Positions 56,874 through 64,000 of a stretch of 64,000 bases of DNA are shown in pieces. Location of the stretch: contig NZ_JNIK01000016.1 of the NCBI RefSeq assembly GCF_000701365.1, forward strand, positions 1 through 64,000, given 5' to 3'. The position numbers and the translations under genes are program-made. This DNA comes from Blastococcus sp. URHD0036 (GTDB lineage Bacteria > Actinomycetota > Actinomycetes > Mycobacteriales > Geodermatophilaceae). Numbering within the stretch: position 1 is the first letter of the stretch; the number at the start of each line of letters is the position of its first letter. The notes under the pieces are model-generated. The model worked only from the letters and a program-made list of their open reading frames with translations. It was not told the DNA's origin and searched no databases.

Positions 56874-57825
56874 CCGCGGCGTCCAGGGCGGCGCGCGCCA
56901 GCGCGGCGGTCGCCTCGGGGTCGGTCATGAGCAGCGGCACCTGCCGGACGTCGACGCCCGGCACGTCGGCCGCGTCACCGGGGGCGATGAGCCAGGCGTC
57001 GAGCAGGCCGCCGTCGGAGCGGGCTCCGTAGTGCCGCCCGACGCCCTCGGCGCTCACCTCCACACCGACCACCGGCAGGCACCGGTCGGCCATCCCGCGC
57101 ACCGGACCGCCGCCGACGATGGGGGAGACGCCGACGACCTTCCCCGGCGCGGCCAGCAGCGCGTCGCGCAGCCCCGGCACCCCGAGCACGGTGCCGATCG
57201 ACACGACCGGGTTGGACGGCGCCAGCAGGACGGCGTCGGCGCGGGCGAACGCCTCGGCGACACCGGGTGCCGGGCGGGCGTCGTCGACGCCGACCTGGAC
57301 GAAGCCGGTCGCGGGCAGCTCCGCACGGTGGCGCACCCACCACTCCTGGAAGTGGATCGCGGCGGGGCGCCCGGAGTCGGGGTCGGTGACCAGGACGTGG
57401 GTCTCCACCCGCTGGTCGCTCATCGGGACCAGGTCGACGCCCGGCTGCCAGCGGTCGGCCAGCGCCGTGGTGATCTGGGAGAGCGGGTAGCCGGCGTCGA
57501 GCATGCGGGTGCGGATCAGGTGCGTAGCCAGGTCCCGGTCGCCGAGGCCGAACCAGGTGGGCTCGGCGCCGTAGGCGGCCAGCTCCTCCTTGACCCGCCA
57601 GGTCTCGCCGGCCAGGCCCCACCCGCGTTCGGGGTCGATCCCGCCGCCGAGGGTGTACATCACCGTGTCGAGGTCGGGGCAGATCCGCATGCCGTGCAGG
57701 GTGACGTCGTCGCCGGTGTTGACCACGGCGGTGATCCGTGACCCGGATGTGACGTCCTTGAGTCCGCTGAGGAACCGGGCGCCGCCGATGCCGCCGGCCA
57801 GTACGACGATCTCCACGAACTTCAT
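56866..57825 (-). CDS. fbiA: 2-phospho-L-lactate (or PEP) transferase FbiA
   Basis: A 319-residue CofD-family enzyme that transfers a phospholactyl/phosphoenolpyruvyl unit to the deazaflavin FO in F420 synthesis. [14 protein letters not shown] is the family start, with [42 protein letters not shown] and [14 protein letters not shown]. It overlaps fbiB, giving the fbiA-fbiB operon found in mycobacteria next to whiB2. The ATG has GAGG 5 nt upstream and the gene is divergent from whiB2 across 229 bp. Confidence 0.93.
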   Translation of the reverse strand: MKFVEIVVLAGGIGGARFLSGLKDVTSGSRITAVVNTGDDVTLHGMRICPDLDTVMYTLGGGIDPERGWGLAGETWRVKEELAAYGAEPTWFGLGDRDLATHLIRTRMLDAGYPLSQITTALADRWQPGVDLVPMSDQRVETHVLVTDPDSGRPAAIHFQEWWVRHRAELPATGFVQVGVDDARPAPGVAEAFARADAVLLAPSNPVVSIGTVLGVPGLRDALLAAPGKVVGVSPIVGGGPVRGMADRCLPVVGVEVSAEGVGRHYGARSDGGLLDAWLIAPGDAADVPGVDVRQVPLLMTDPEATAALARAALDAAGV

Positions 57826-57942
57826 GGTGCCTCATGGGCACTTGTCGACTGTTCGCCCGGCGTGTCGCAGCTCGGGACGAGATCTGACGAACGATCTGTG
57901 ACTCGTGGGGCTCCTGTGGTCATTTGGTTACACCAAGCGAGG

Positions 57943-57972
57943 TTGACGGTCACCCAACGACACGCGTGTAAT
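57943..57972 (+). promoter_or_regulatory. Promoter of whiB2 (TTGACG-18-TGTAAT)
   Basis: TTGACG (57943-57948) and TGTAAT (57967-57972) are separated by 18 bp, a good vegetative sigma-type promoter and the best two-hexamer match in the window. It would give a leader of about 75 nt before the preferred ATG at 58055. Confidence 0.6.
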
Positions 57973-58054
57973 TCCCGCGGTGTCACCGACTGCTGAGCCG
58001 CGGGAACGTCCCGCGGATCGCGTCGGGGACGAGAGCGAGAGGGGACGCATCGTC

Positions 58055-58390
58055 ATGGCAGAGGTGTCGTGGTTGAGCGACCACATGGGCGCGTCCGATC
58101 GGCCGGCCGACCGGGGCACGGTGGCGTCGACCCCCGTGTTCGGCAGTCTGCTGGGCCTGGGTGAGGACGACGCGCCGTCGTGGCAGGAGCGTGCCCTGTG
58201 CGCCGAGACGGACCCGGAGGCGTTCTTCCCGGAGAAGGGCGGCTCCACCCGCGAGGCGAAGAAGATCTGCACCGGCTGCGAGGTCAAGGCCGAGTGCCTG
58301 GAGTACGCACTGTCCAACGACGAGCGCTTCGGCATCTGGGGGGGTCTCTCCGAGCGGGAGCGCCGCCGGCTCCGCCGCCGCGCGGTCTAG
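58055..58390 (+). CDS. whiB2: WhiB-family Fe-S transcription factor, WhiB2/WhmD type
   Basis: A 111-residue WhiB protein. Four cysteines (Cys49, Cys72, Cys75, Cys81) in the C-X22-C-X2-C-X5-C arrangement bind a 4Fe-4S cluster, GIWGGLSERER is the family beta-turn, and a basic RRRLRRRAV tail follows. WhiB2/WhmD controls septation in mycobacteria and streptomycetes; position next to fbiA/fbiB supports the WhiB2 assignment. The ATG at 58055 follows GAGAGGGGA; in-frame upstream codons could add 25 residues. The strong promoter at 57943 fits an essential, well-expressed regulator. Confidence 0.92.
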   Translation: MAEVSWLSDHMGASDRPADRGTVASTPVFGSLLGLGEDDAPSWQERALCAETDPEAFFPEKGGSTREAKKICTGCEVKAECLEYALSNDERFGIWGGLSERERRRLRRRAV

Positions 58391-58452
58391 CACCCCCGGC
58401 CGCGAGGCCGTCCACAGCCGTCGATGCGTCGAGCATCGGCGGCTGTGGTCGT

Positions 58453-59292
58453 ATGGCGGGCGTGCGAACGCGGGTGGTCACCGGCCGTGCCGACGTCCCC
58501 CGGGAGCTCCGGGCCGCCGCCCCGCTCATGGCCTCGCTGCGGGCGCCGATCCCGGCCCGCGCCCCCTGGCTCACCGCCGTCCTGAACGTCTCGGCCGCCC
58601 GGCCCGGCACCGGGTCCCCGGTCGCGGTGGTCGTCGAGCAGGCGCCGGGGGGACGGCCCGACGGGCTCGCCCTGCTGACCGCCCGCCGGCGCGGGGCCGC
58701 CCTGGAGCTGACGCTGCTGGGCGACGGCGCCGGCCCGGTGCCCCCGGGGCGACCGCACGCCCGGCTGCTCGCCCGGGACGACGACGCGGCCGCCCGGCTG
58801 GCCGAGGGGGTCCTGTCGCTGGTCTCCGGACGGTCCGCCCCCTGGTCGCTGTCGCTGTCCGGCCTGCCGCTGGGCGACCCGACCTCGCGGGCCCTGGGGC
58901 TGCTGCGCCCCGAGGCCTCCTTCGCCACCGCCCGCACCAGCCGGCTGGTCGACCGCCTCGACGGCGCCGGCGGGTCCGTCGCCCGCAGCCGCGACCCCCG
59001 CGAGGTGGAGCGCCGGCTGCCGGCCCTGCTCGCGGCCCAGCCGGACGGGCGGTGCCGTGACCTGCTCCGCGCGGCCGCCCGCCTGCACGCGGCCATCGGA
59101 CAGGTGGAGGTCGCCGTGCTCACCGACGGGCCGCGGGTCCGCGCCACCGTGCTGACGCTCGTCGACGGCGCCGACCGGCAGCCGTGGGTGGGCTGCGGCG
59201 ACCCGGCCGCCCTGGATCACGAGATGGGAGCGCCGGCGACGTCGCTGCGGGTCTCCGCCGGCTGGTTCAGCCGCCCACCAGCACCGCGCTGA
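58453..59292 (+). CDS. Hypothetical protein, unknown function
   Basis: A 279-residue soluble, Ala/Arg/Leu-rich protein with no membrane segment or signal peptide. Visible blocks are TRVVTGRADVPRELR, TAVLNVSAARPGTGSP, SLSLSGLPLGDPTSRAL and ARLHAAIGQVEVAVL. The N-terminal alternation of hydrophobic strands and the late helices give the look of an acyltransferase-like fold, but I cannot place it. It follows whiB2 by 62 bp on the same strand and overlaps the next, convergent gene by 26 bp. Codon bias is like that of its neighbours, so it is a real gene. Confidence 0.65.
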   Translation: MAGVRTRVVTGRADVPRELRAAAPLMASLRAPIPARAPWLTAVLNVSAARPGTGSPVAVVVEQAPGGRPDGLALLTARRRGAALELTLLGDGAGPVPPGRPHARLLARDDDAAARLAEGVLSLVSGRSAPWSLSLSGLPLGDPTSRALGLLRPEASFATARTSRLVDRLDGAGGSVARSRDPREVERRLPALLAAQPDGRCRDLLRAAARLHAAIGQVEVAVLTDGPRVRATVLTLVDGADRQPWVGCGDPAALDHEMGAPATSLRVSAGWFSRPPAPR

Positions 59293-60244
59293 GCGCCCGG
59301 TCGGGCACCGACTCCGCCCGGTCGGTGCCGAGGAACAGCGTGCCGCTCGCCGGGGCCCAGGCGCCGGGGTCCGCCGCGCCGTCGGAGCCCAGCGACACGG
59401 TCAGCTCGTAGACCCGGCCGGTGTAGACCGGCGGTCCACCGTTCGGTCGCGTGTAGGTGGGGAACCGCCCGGTCAGGCGCAGCACGTCGTCGTCCGCCTC
59501 GGTGGCCAGGGCGGGGGAGGGGAGGTCGGCGTACTCGACCGGCCCGGGCGTGCACCCGGCCGCGAGCGGGTCCGCGGGCGCCTCGGTGGACAGGCAGTTC
59601 CAGATGGGCAGCCGGACGTGGGCCAGGGCCGTGCCGTCGCCCCGCGCCGTCACGCTCAGGGCCGGGCTCGTGACCGTCGTCCCCACCGCCCGGTGCTCGA
59701 GGACGAGCGGCGCGAAGGAGAGCCGGGCGGCCCGGCCGCCGGCGTCCAGCGGGACCGAGAGGTGGGCGAGGCCGCCGGCGCCGGCCGCTCCGGGCGCGGG
59801 CGCCGGCGGCACCTCGGGCAGTTCGGGCACCGGCCGGGCCGACGTCGGAGAGCTGTCGGCCCGGCCCGCCCCGGAGTCGGCCGTCCCCTCCCGGCTGATC
59901 CCGGCGACGACGGCGAGCACCCCGAGCAGGAGCAGGGCGGCCGCCGCCATGGCCACGACGACGCGACCGGCGGAGGGGGCGTCGTCCGGATCGGCGACCG
60001 GCGCGGGCAGCACCCGGGCCGGCGGCCGGGCGGCGGCCGCGCCGGGCGTCCCCGGGGGCGTGGCGCGAAAGGCCGGCAGGTCGTCGTCCGGGAACGCCGG
60101 GCCGGGAGCCGGCGGCGGGAGGTCCCCGGGGCGTTGCCGGCGGCGGCCGGCGGCGGGGACGACGAGCAGCACCGCGCCGGCCAGGAGTGCGACGGCGCCG
60201 AGCACGGCCCAGAGCACGGCAGCGGCGTCCATCGTGCCCAGCAT
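59267..60244 (-). CDS. Hypothetical membrane-anchored protein
   Basis: A 325-residue protein of unknown function. It has an N-terminal helix (about 6-30), a Pro-rich cytosolic or periplasmic stretch, a second helix (VVVAMAAAALLLLGVLAVVAG, about 95-117), a Ser/Pro linker and an approximately 180-residue beta-rich domain with two Cys ([17 protein letters not shown]) likely to pair outside the cell. The start may be 60244 or the Met at 60232; neither has a clear ribosome-binding site. It overlaps the convergent 58453 gene by 26 bp and lies downstream of the Rv3259-like gene. Confidence 0.6.
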   Translation of the reverse strand: MLGTMDAAAVLWAVLGAVALLAGAVLLVVPAAGRRRQRPGDLPPPAPGPAFPDDDLPAFRATPPGTPGAAAARPPARVLPAPVADPDDAPSAGRVVVAMAAAALLLLGVLAVVAGISREGTADSGAGRADSSPTSARPVPELPEVPPAPAPGAAGAGGLAHLSVPLDAGGRAARLSFAPLVLEHRAVGTTVTSPALSVTARGDGTALAHVRLPIWNCLSTEAPADPLAAGCTPGPVEYADLPSPALATEADDDVLRLTGRFPTYTRPNGGPPVYTGRVYELTVSLGSDGAADPGAWAPASGTLFLGTDRAESVPDRALSAVLVGG

Positions 60245-60273
60245 CTCAGGGGGGCGGATCGCCTCGTCCGCCC

Positions 60274-60741
60274 TCAGCCCGTGGGGTCGATCTCCTCGGG
60301 GTCGCGGCCCAGCAGCACGGCGACCTGGTCGACGACGACGTCGCGCACCAGGTCGGCGAGGTCGTCCCGGTCGGCGGCGCGGATCTCCAGCGGCCGGCGG
60401 TAGACGATGATCCGGGCGGGCACGTCCCGGCCGCCCTCGCGGTGCGCGGGCAGCACCCGGGCCAGCGGCACGCTGCTGTCGTCGAGCACGTCGGCGTCGA
60501 GGACCACCTCGTCGGGGCTGGTGTGCTCCACCCACGGCACGTCCTCGACGGCGAACTCCACGCCGGCCAGCTCCCGCTCCCAGCGGCGCTCGAGGTCCTC
60601 GACCGCGTCGAGCACCAGGTCGTCGAACTGCTCGGCCCGGCTGCGCGACAGCGGGACCTCCGCGGGGACGAGCCGCCCGCGCAGCCCACGGCCGTGCCGG
60701 TCGCGGCGGGACCGGACCGGTCGGCGGGGAGGTCGGCTCAT
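60274..60741 (-). CDS. Rv3259-type metallopeptidase-like protein lacking HExxH
   Basis: A 155-residue protein of the small actinobacterial zincin-like family found beside whiB2. The first 25 residues are Arg-rich. The core FDDLVLDAVEDLERRW and RIIVYRRPLEIRA match the family. Where family members annotated as peptidases carry HExxH, this protein reads VVVDQVAVLLG (Asp138, Gln139, Val142), so the zinc-binding histidines and the catalytic Glu are missing. It is therefore probably non-catalytic. Function is unknown. It precedes a hypothetical membrane protein on the same strand. Confidence 0.75.
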   Translation of the reverse strand: MSRPPRRPVRSRRDRHGRGLRGRLVPAEVPLSRSRAEQFDDLVLDAVEDLERRWERELAGVEFAVEDVPWVEHTSPDEVVLDADVLDDSSVPLARVLPAHREGGRDVPARIIVYRRPLEIRAADRDDLADLVRDVVVDQVAVLLGRDPEEIDPTG

Positions 60742-60760
60742 GGCGACAGGAGGGTACGTC

Positions 60761-61525
60761 TCAGCGGGGGAGCCGGCGCCACAGCGCGCGGGGCACCACC
60801 TGCATCAGCGCGGCGACGGGGCCCAGGGCGCGCGGCACCCAGACGGTCTCCCGGTCCCGCGCCAGGGCCTCGACGACGGCGTCCGCGACGGTGTCGGGCG
60901 TGCTGGACAGCGGCGCCGGCGACATGCCCCGCGTCATGCGCCCGACGACGAACCCGGGCCGGACGAGCAGCAGTCGGACCCCCGATCCGGCGAGCGCGTC
61001 GGCCAGCCCGCTGGCGAAGCCGTCCAGCCCCGCCTTCGCCGAGCCGTACACGTAGTTCGCCCGGCGCACCCGCGCGCCGGCGACGGAGGAGAAGACGACG
61101 ATCCGGCCGCGCCCGGCCTCGCGGTACCGCCGCGCCAGCAGGGTGAGCACGTGCACCTGCGCGACGTAGTCGGTGTGCACCACGGCCACCGCCGCGGCCG
61201 GGTCGGACTCGGCCGCGGCCTGGTCGCCGAGCACCCCGAACGCGACCAGCGTCGTGCCGGGCAGGCCGTGCCGGTGCTCGACCCGGGCGAGGACGTCGGC
61301 GTGCGAGCCGAGGTCGTCGGCGTCGAACTCCACCCGGTCCACGGCGACCGCCCCGGCGTCGAGCAGCGCGCCGGCCTCGTCGTCGAGGTCGTCGGCGCGG
61401 CGGGCGGCGAGCACCACGTGCCGGGCGCCGGCGGCCACCAGCCGCCGGGCCACCGCGACGCCGATCTCGCTGCGCCCGCCGAGGAGGAGGACGGGACCGG
61501 TCGTCGGCTCGCTGGCGGTGCCCAT
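60761..61525 (-). CDS. Second DprE2-like short-chain dehydrogenase
   Basis: A 254-residue SDR closely patterned on DprE2: VLLLGGRSEIGVAVARRL, LVAFGVLGDQAAAESDP, VVFSSVAGARVRRANYVYGSAKAG (Ser, Tyr, Lys) and LVRPGFVVGRMTRGM, with a late ETVWVPRALGPV like the KGRHTVWVPGAM of the dprE2 at 17646. It is not next to a DprE1 partner. It could be a back-up 2-keto reductase or act on a different polyprenyl-linked or lipid ketone. The start at 61525 matches the DprE2 N-terminal length; 61534 is an alternative with CATCCT 5 nt upstream. Confidence 0.82.
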   Translation of the reverse strand: MGTASEPTTGPVLLLGGRSEIGVAVARRLVAAGARHVVLAARRADDLDDEAGALLDAGAVAVDRVEFDADDLGSHADVLARVEHRHGLPGTTLVAFGVLGDQAAAESDPAAAVAVVHTDYVAQVHVLTLLARRYREAGRGRIVVFSSVAGARVRRANYVYGSAKAGLDGFASGLADALAGSGVRLLLVRPGFVVGRMTRGMSPAPLSSTPDTVADAVVEALARDRETVWVPRALGPVAALMQVVPRALWRRLPR

Positions 61526-61609
61526 GGGGTCCATCGTGCAGGATGTGGCTCCTGCTCCCGTCACTCCGAAAACCCGGTGCGCCTGCTCCCATCGTCGCCG
61601 CCTCGCGTC

Positions 61610-61615
61610 TAGTGT
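61610..61615 (+). promoter_or_regulatory. Predicted -10 (TAGTGT) before the leader peptide and DUF3499 gene
   Basis: TAGTGT is followed by 7 nt and a GTG at 61623 that begins a five-codon frame. Confidence 0.5.
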
Positions 61616-61622
61616 CCAGGGC

Positions 61623-61640
61623 GTGAGGAACCGGTGGTGA
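61623..61640 (+). CDS. Possible leaderless five-codon leader peptide upstream of DUF3499
   Basis: The GTG at 61623 lies 7 nt after TAGTGT, the leaderless geometry used elsewhere. It encodes a five-residue peptide ending in a TGA (61638-61640) that overlaps the DUF3499 GTG start (61637) as GTGA. This would couple translation of the downstream gene. It could also be chance. Confidence 0.35.
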   Translation: MRNRW

Positions 61641-61987
61641 GGCAGTCACGTCGCTGCTCGCGCAGCGGCTGCGCGCAACCGGCAGCGGCGACCCTGACCT
61701 ACGTGTACGCGGAGTCCACCGCTGTCGTCGGTCCGCTGGCGACGTTCTCGGAGCCGCACAGCTACGACCTCTGCGAGTTCCACGCCCAGCGGCTCACCGT
61801 GCCGCGCGGCTGGGAGGTCGTCCGGCACGAGATCGACGTCGACGACGTCGGCCCGACCGGGGACGACCTGCTCGCCCTGGCCGACGCGGTCCGCGAGGCC
61901 GCGCGACCCGAGCCGCCCCGCGACCCGGCCGACGACGGCCGGGGCACGCGCCGCGGCCACCTGCGGGTCCTCCCCGACCTGTCCTGA
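61637..61987 (+). CDS. DUF3499 family protein (Rv3258c type)
   Basis: A 116-residue protein of the actinobacterial DUF3499 family. It has zinc-ribbon-like cysteines: CSRSGC near the N-terminus and YDLCEFHAQRL in the middle. A conserved RLTVPRGWEVVRHE stretch and a disordered C-terminus follow. Function is unknown. In mycobacteria the homologue (Rv3258c) precedes the phosphomannomutase gene, and the same order is seen here. The start may be GTG 61634 or 61637; the latter overlaps the stop of a tiny upstream frame. Confidence 0.85.
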   Translation: MRQSRRCSRSGCAQPAAATLTYVYAESTAVVGPLATFSEPHSYDLCEFHAQRLTVPRGWEVVRHEIDVDDVGPTGDDLLALADAVREAARPEPPRDPADDGRGTRRGHLRVLPDLS

Positions 61988-62001
61988 ACCGGGCGTCCTC
62001 C

Positions 62002-62007
62002 TAGGAT
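62002..62007 (+). promoter_or_regulatory. Predicted -10 (TAGGAT) of manB
   Basis: CCTAGGATCA lies about 55 bp upstream of the GTG at 62063. The leader includes GGCGAGGGGCGACG, whose GAGGGG is the ribosome-binding site. Confidence 0.45.
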
Positions 62008-62062
62008 CAACGGGCGCACGGCCAGGGAGCCGTCGCTCGATCCGGCGAGGGGCGACGAACAC

Positions 62063-63427
62063 GTGGTGGACCTGAGCTCGATCATCAAGGCCTACGACGT
62101 CCGCGGCGTGGTGCCCGACGAGTGGGACGAGCACGTCGCCCGCCGGATCGGCGCGGCGTTCGCCGAGTTCGTGCACGCCGAGACCGGCGCGACCGCCGTC
62201 GTCACCGCGCACGACATGCGCGACTCCTCCGTGCCGCTGTCGCGGGCCTTCGCCGAGGGCGTGCTGTCGCGCGGGGTGGACGTCGTCGAGGCCGGGCTCG
62301 GCTCGACCGACCTGCTCTACTTCGCGGCCGGCTCGCTCGGCGTCCCCGGCGCGATGTTCACCGCCAGCCACAACCCCGCGCAGTACAACGGCATCAAGCT
62401 GTGCCGCGCCGGGGCCGCGCCCATCGGCCAGGAGTCCGGGCTGGTCACCATCCGCGAGCTCGCCGAGGTCGACAGCTACGACCGGGTGCCCGACCGGCAG
62501 GCCCAGATCTCCCAGCGCGACCTCCTCGCCGAGTACGCCGCGTACCTCCGGGAGCTGGTCGACCTCTCGACGATCCGTCCGCTGCGCGTCGTCGTCGACG
62601 CCGGCAACGGCATGGGCGGGCACACGGTGCCGGTGGTCCTCGCCGGGCTGCCGATGGACGTCGTCCCCCTCTACTTCGAGCTCGACGGCAGCTTCCCCAA
62701 CCACGAGGCCAACCCCCTGGACCCGGCGAACCTCGTCGACCTGCAGGCCGCCGTGGTCCGCGAGGGCGCCGACATCGGGCTGGCCTTCGACGGCGACGCC
62801 GACCGGGTGTTCGTCGTGGACGAGCGCGGGCAGCCGGTGAGCCCCTCGGCCGTCACCGCGCTGGTCGCCGTCCGTGAGCTGGCCAAGGGCCGCGGGACGA
62901 CGGTCATCCACAACCTCATCACCTCGCGGGCCGTGCCGGAGATCGTGCGCGAGCACGGCGGCGAGCCGGTGCGGACCCGCGTCGGCCACTCGTTCATCAA
63001 GGCCGAGATGGCCCGGACCGACGCGGTCTTCGGCGGTGAGCACTCCGCCCACTACTACTTCCGCGACTTCTGGCGCGCCGACACCGGCATGCTGGCCGCG
63101 ATGCACGTGCTGGCCGCGCTGGGGGAGCAGAGCGGCACGCTGTCGGAGCTCACCGCCGCCTACAGCCGCTACGCCGCCTCGGGGGAGATCAACTCCACCG
63201 TGGCCGACGCCGCGGCCCGGACGGCGGAGGTCCGCGCGGCGTACGAGGGGACCGAGGGGGTGCGGTTCGACGAGCTGGACGGGCTCACCGCCGAGCTCCC
63301 CGACGGCTCGTGGTTCAACCTGCGGGCGAGCAACACCGAGCCGCTGCTGCGGCTCAACGTGGAGGCGCCCGACGCGGCGTCCATGGAACGGCTACGGGAC
63401 CGAGTACTGGAGATGGTGCGCGCATGA
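62063..63427 (+). CDS. manB: Phosphomannomutase/phosphoglucomutase ManB
   Basis: A 454-residue alpha-D-phosphohexomutase interconverting hexose-6-phosphate and hexose-1-phosphate, feeding GDP-mannose synthesis with the guanylyltransferase at 49288. The phosphoserine loop is FTASHNPAQYNG, the Mg site is FDGDADRVF, the sugar-binding loop is GGEHSAHYYF, and the phosphate-binding RASNTEPLLRLNVE closes domain 4. KAYDVRGVVPDEW marks the N-terminus. Two GTG codons (62063 and 62066) are possible starts. Its stop overlaps the ATG of the Trm112-like gene. Confidence 0.94.
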   Translation: MVDLSSIIKAYDVRGVVPDEWDEHVARRIGAAFAEFVHAETGATAVVTAHDMRDSSVPLSRAFAEGVLSRGVDVVEAGLGSTDLLYFAAGSLGVPGAMFTASHNPAQYNGIKLCRAGAAPIGQESGLVTIRELAEVDSYDRVPDRQAQISQRDLLAEYAAYLRELVDLSTIRPLRVVVDAGNGMGGHTVPVVLAGLPMDVVPLYFELDGSFPNHEANPLDPANLVDLQAAVVREGADIGLAFDGDADRVFVVDERGQPVSPSAVTALVAVRELAKGRGTTVIHNLITSRAVPEIVREHGGEPVRTRVGHSFIKAEMARTDAVFGGEHSAHYYFRDFWRADTGMLAAMHVLAALGEQSGTLSELTAAYSRYAASGEINSTVADAAARTAEVRAAYEGTEGVRFDELDGLTAELPDGSWFNLRASNTEPLLRLNVEAPDAASMERLRDRVLEMVRA

Positions 63428-63657
63428 CCGCAATCACGGGACCCCTGGGCCTGGACCCGGCCCTGCTGGAGATCCTCGCCTGCCCCGACACCCACCACAG
63501 CCCGCTGACGGTCGACGAGGCCGCCGCCGAGCTGCTCTGCAGCACCTGCGACCGGGCGTTCCCGGTGCGCGACGGCATCCCCGTCCTGCTGCTCGACGAG
63601 GCCCGCCACCGCGGTCCCGAGGAGCTCGCACGCCAGCGGGGCACCGCCGGCGCATGA
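63424..63657 (+). CDS. Trm112-family zinc-binding protein
   Basis: A 77-residue Trm112-like protein. LLEILACPDTHHSPL and LLCSTCDRAFPVRDGIPVLLLDEA give three cysteines and a His-rich loop that can bind zinc. Relatives act as small activators of methyltransferases or are of unknown role; in actinobacteria they often stand between phosphomannomutase and a SIS-domain protein. The ATG overlaps the manB stop and its stop overlaps the next ATG (ATGA at both ends). Confidence 0.88.
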   Translation: MTAITGPLGLDPALLEILACPDTHHSPLTVDEAAAELLCSTCDRAFPVRDGIPVLLLDEARHRGPEELARQRGTAGA

Positions 63658-64000
63658 CCGCGCCGGAGCTGGCCGAGGAGGTCCTCGACGACCTCGAGGT
63701 GCTGCGCGCCCGCGACCCCCGGGGGCTCCTGCCGGCCGTCGCCGGCGCCGGCGCCCAGGTCCGCGAGACCGCCCGGCTGGTCGAGGAGGCCGGGCTGGCG
63801 CGGGTCGCCGAGGGCGGCCGCCCCCGCGGCCTGGTGATCGTCGGCCGGCGCGAGGGCGCGGTGGCGGCGTCGGTGCTGCGGGCCCTGCTGGGGCCGGCGA
63901 GCCCGGTGACCGTCGACGTCGTCCCGGGGCCGGACCTGCCGGTGTGGACCGGGCCGACCGACATCGCCGTCGTCGCCACGCGGACCGGCGCCGGGCGGTA
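63654..64000 (+). CDS. SIS/phosphosugar isomerase-like protein, 3' truncated by window edge
   Basis: The first 115 residues of a protein starting MTAPELAEEVLDDLEVL. It reads without a stop to the window end, with GLVIVGRREGAVAASVLRAL and PTDIAVVATRTGAGR, which resembles the SIS-like fold of the Rv3256c protein family next to manB and manA. Only the N-terminal part is visible, so function (a phosphosugar-binding or mannose-6-phosphate isomerase-like role) is inferred from position and the partial fold. The ATG overlaps the Trm112-like stop. Confidence 0.75.
   Translation, partial: MTAPELAEEVLDDLEVLRARDPRGLLPAVAGAGAQVRETARLVEEAGLARVAEGGRPRGLVIVGRREGAVAASVLRALLGPASPVTVDVVPGPDLPVWTGPTDIAVVATRTGAGR

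Overview
The window is high-GC actinobacterial DNA with strong GC3 codon bias, many GTG starts and dense head-to-tail gene overlaps (ATGA, GTGA, TGATG). The gene set points to a mycolata-like arabinogalactan wall, F420 biosynthesis, a WhiB2-type regulator and long LGFP-repeat surface proteins. A Geodermatophilaceae-type organism (Blastococcus, Modestobacter or Geodermatophilus) is my best guess. This is an inference from gene content, not a sequence match.

Layout. (1) 1-8.2 kb holds accessory metabolism and transport: a truncated acyl-CoA dehydrogenase, a cyclic-nucleotide-binding protein, a metallophosphoesterase, a divergent regulator/alcohol dehydrogenase/MFS set, and a TetR-MMPL pair with a clear inverted-repeat operator. 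(2) 8.2-22.3 kb is the arabinan part of wall synthesis: one Emb-type arabinosyltransferase, then (after a CoA-transferase/DUF1028/TIGR03089 block) the DPA donor pathway of PAP2 phosphatase, UbiA phosphoribosyltransferase, DprE1 and DprE2, an LCP ligase and AftA. (3) 22.6-29.8 kb is a tightly coupled operon: a YfhO-like GT-C protein, GtrA, a HAD phosphatase, a flippase-like/kinase fusion, a polyprenyl-phosphate-type GT2 and a sugar nucleotidyltransferase. I read it as an uncharacterised GTR-like wall glycosylation module with its own donor synthesis. (4) 29.9-39.2 kb holds a compositionally odd OafA-type acyltransferase and surface proteins: a PGRP amidase with LGFP repeats, a lipoprotein and a second LGFP-repeat protein. 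(5) 39.2-45 kb is the galactan part: Wzm/Wzt-like exporter, GlfT1, GlfT2 and Glf. (6) 45-48.3 kb holds two tandem paralogous GT-C membrane proteins. (7) 48.3-64 kb follows the order around mycobacterial wbbL, manB, fbiB, fbiA, whiB2, Rv3259, Rv3258c and the phosphomannomutase, interspersed with glmS, rmlA, an SDR, a DNA glycosylase, an enoyl-CoA hydratase and a second DprE2-like reductase.

Together the genes cover GlcNAc-Rha linker priming (glmS, rmlA, wbbL), galactan polymerisation and export (glf, glfT1, glfT2, wzm/wzt), arabinan donor synthesis and assembly (UbiA, PAP2, DprE1/E2, AftA, Emb), attachment to peptidoglycan (LCP) and mannose donor supply (manC, manB).

Points that stand out: the GTR-like operon with the flippase/kinase fusion; DprE1 with Ala at the benzothiazinone-target Cys position; FbiB with a halved C-terminal domain; an Rv3259-type protein without HExxH; a dispersed intergenic element with a conserved core and covarying stems; and a recurring leaderless-promoter geometry (TANNNT, 6-8 nt, start codon) in front of many genes.
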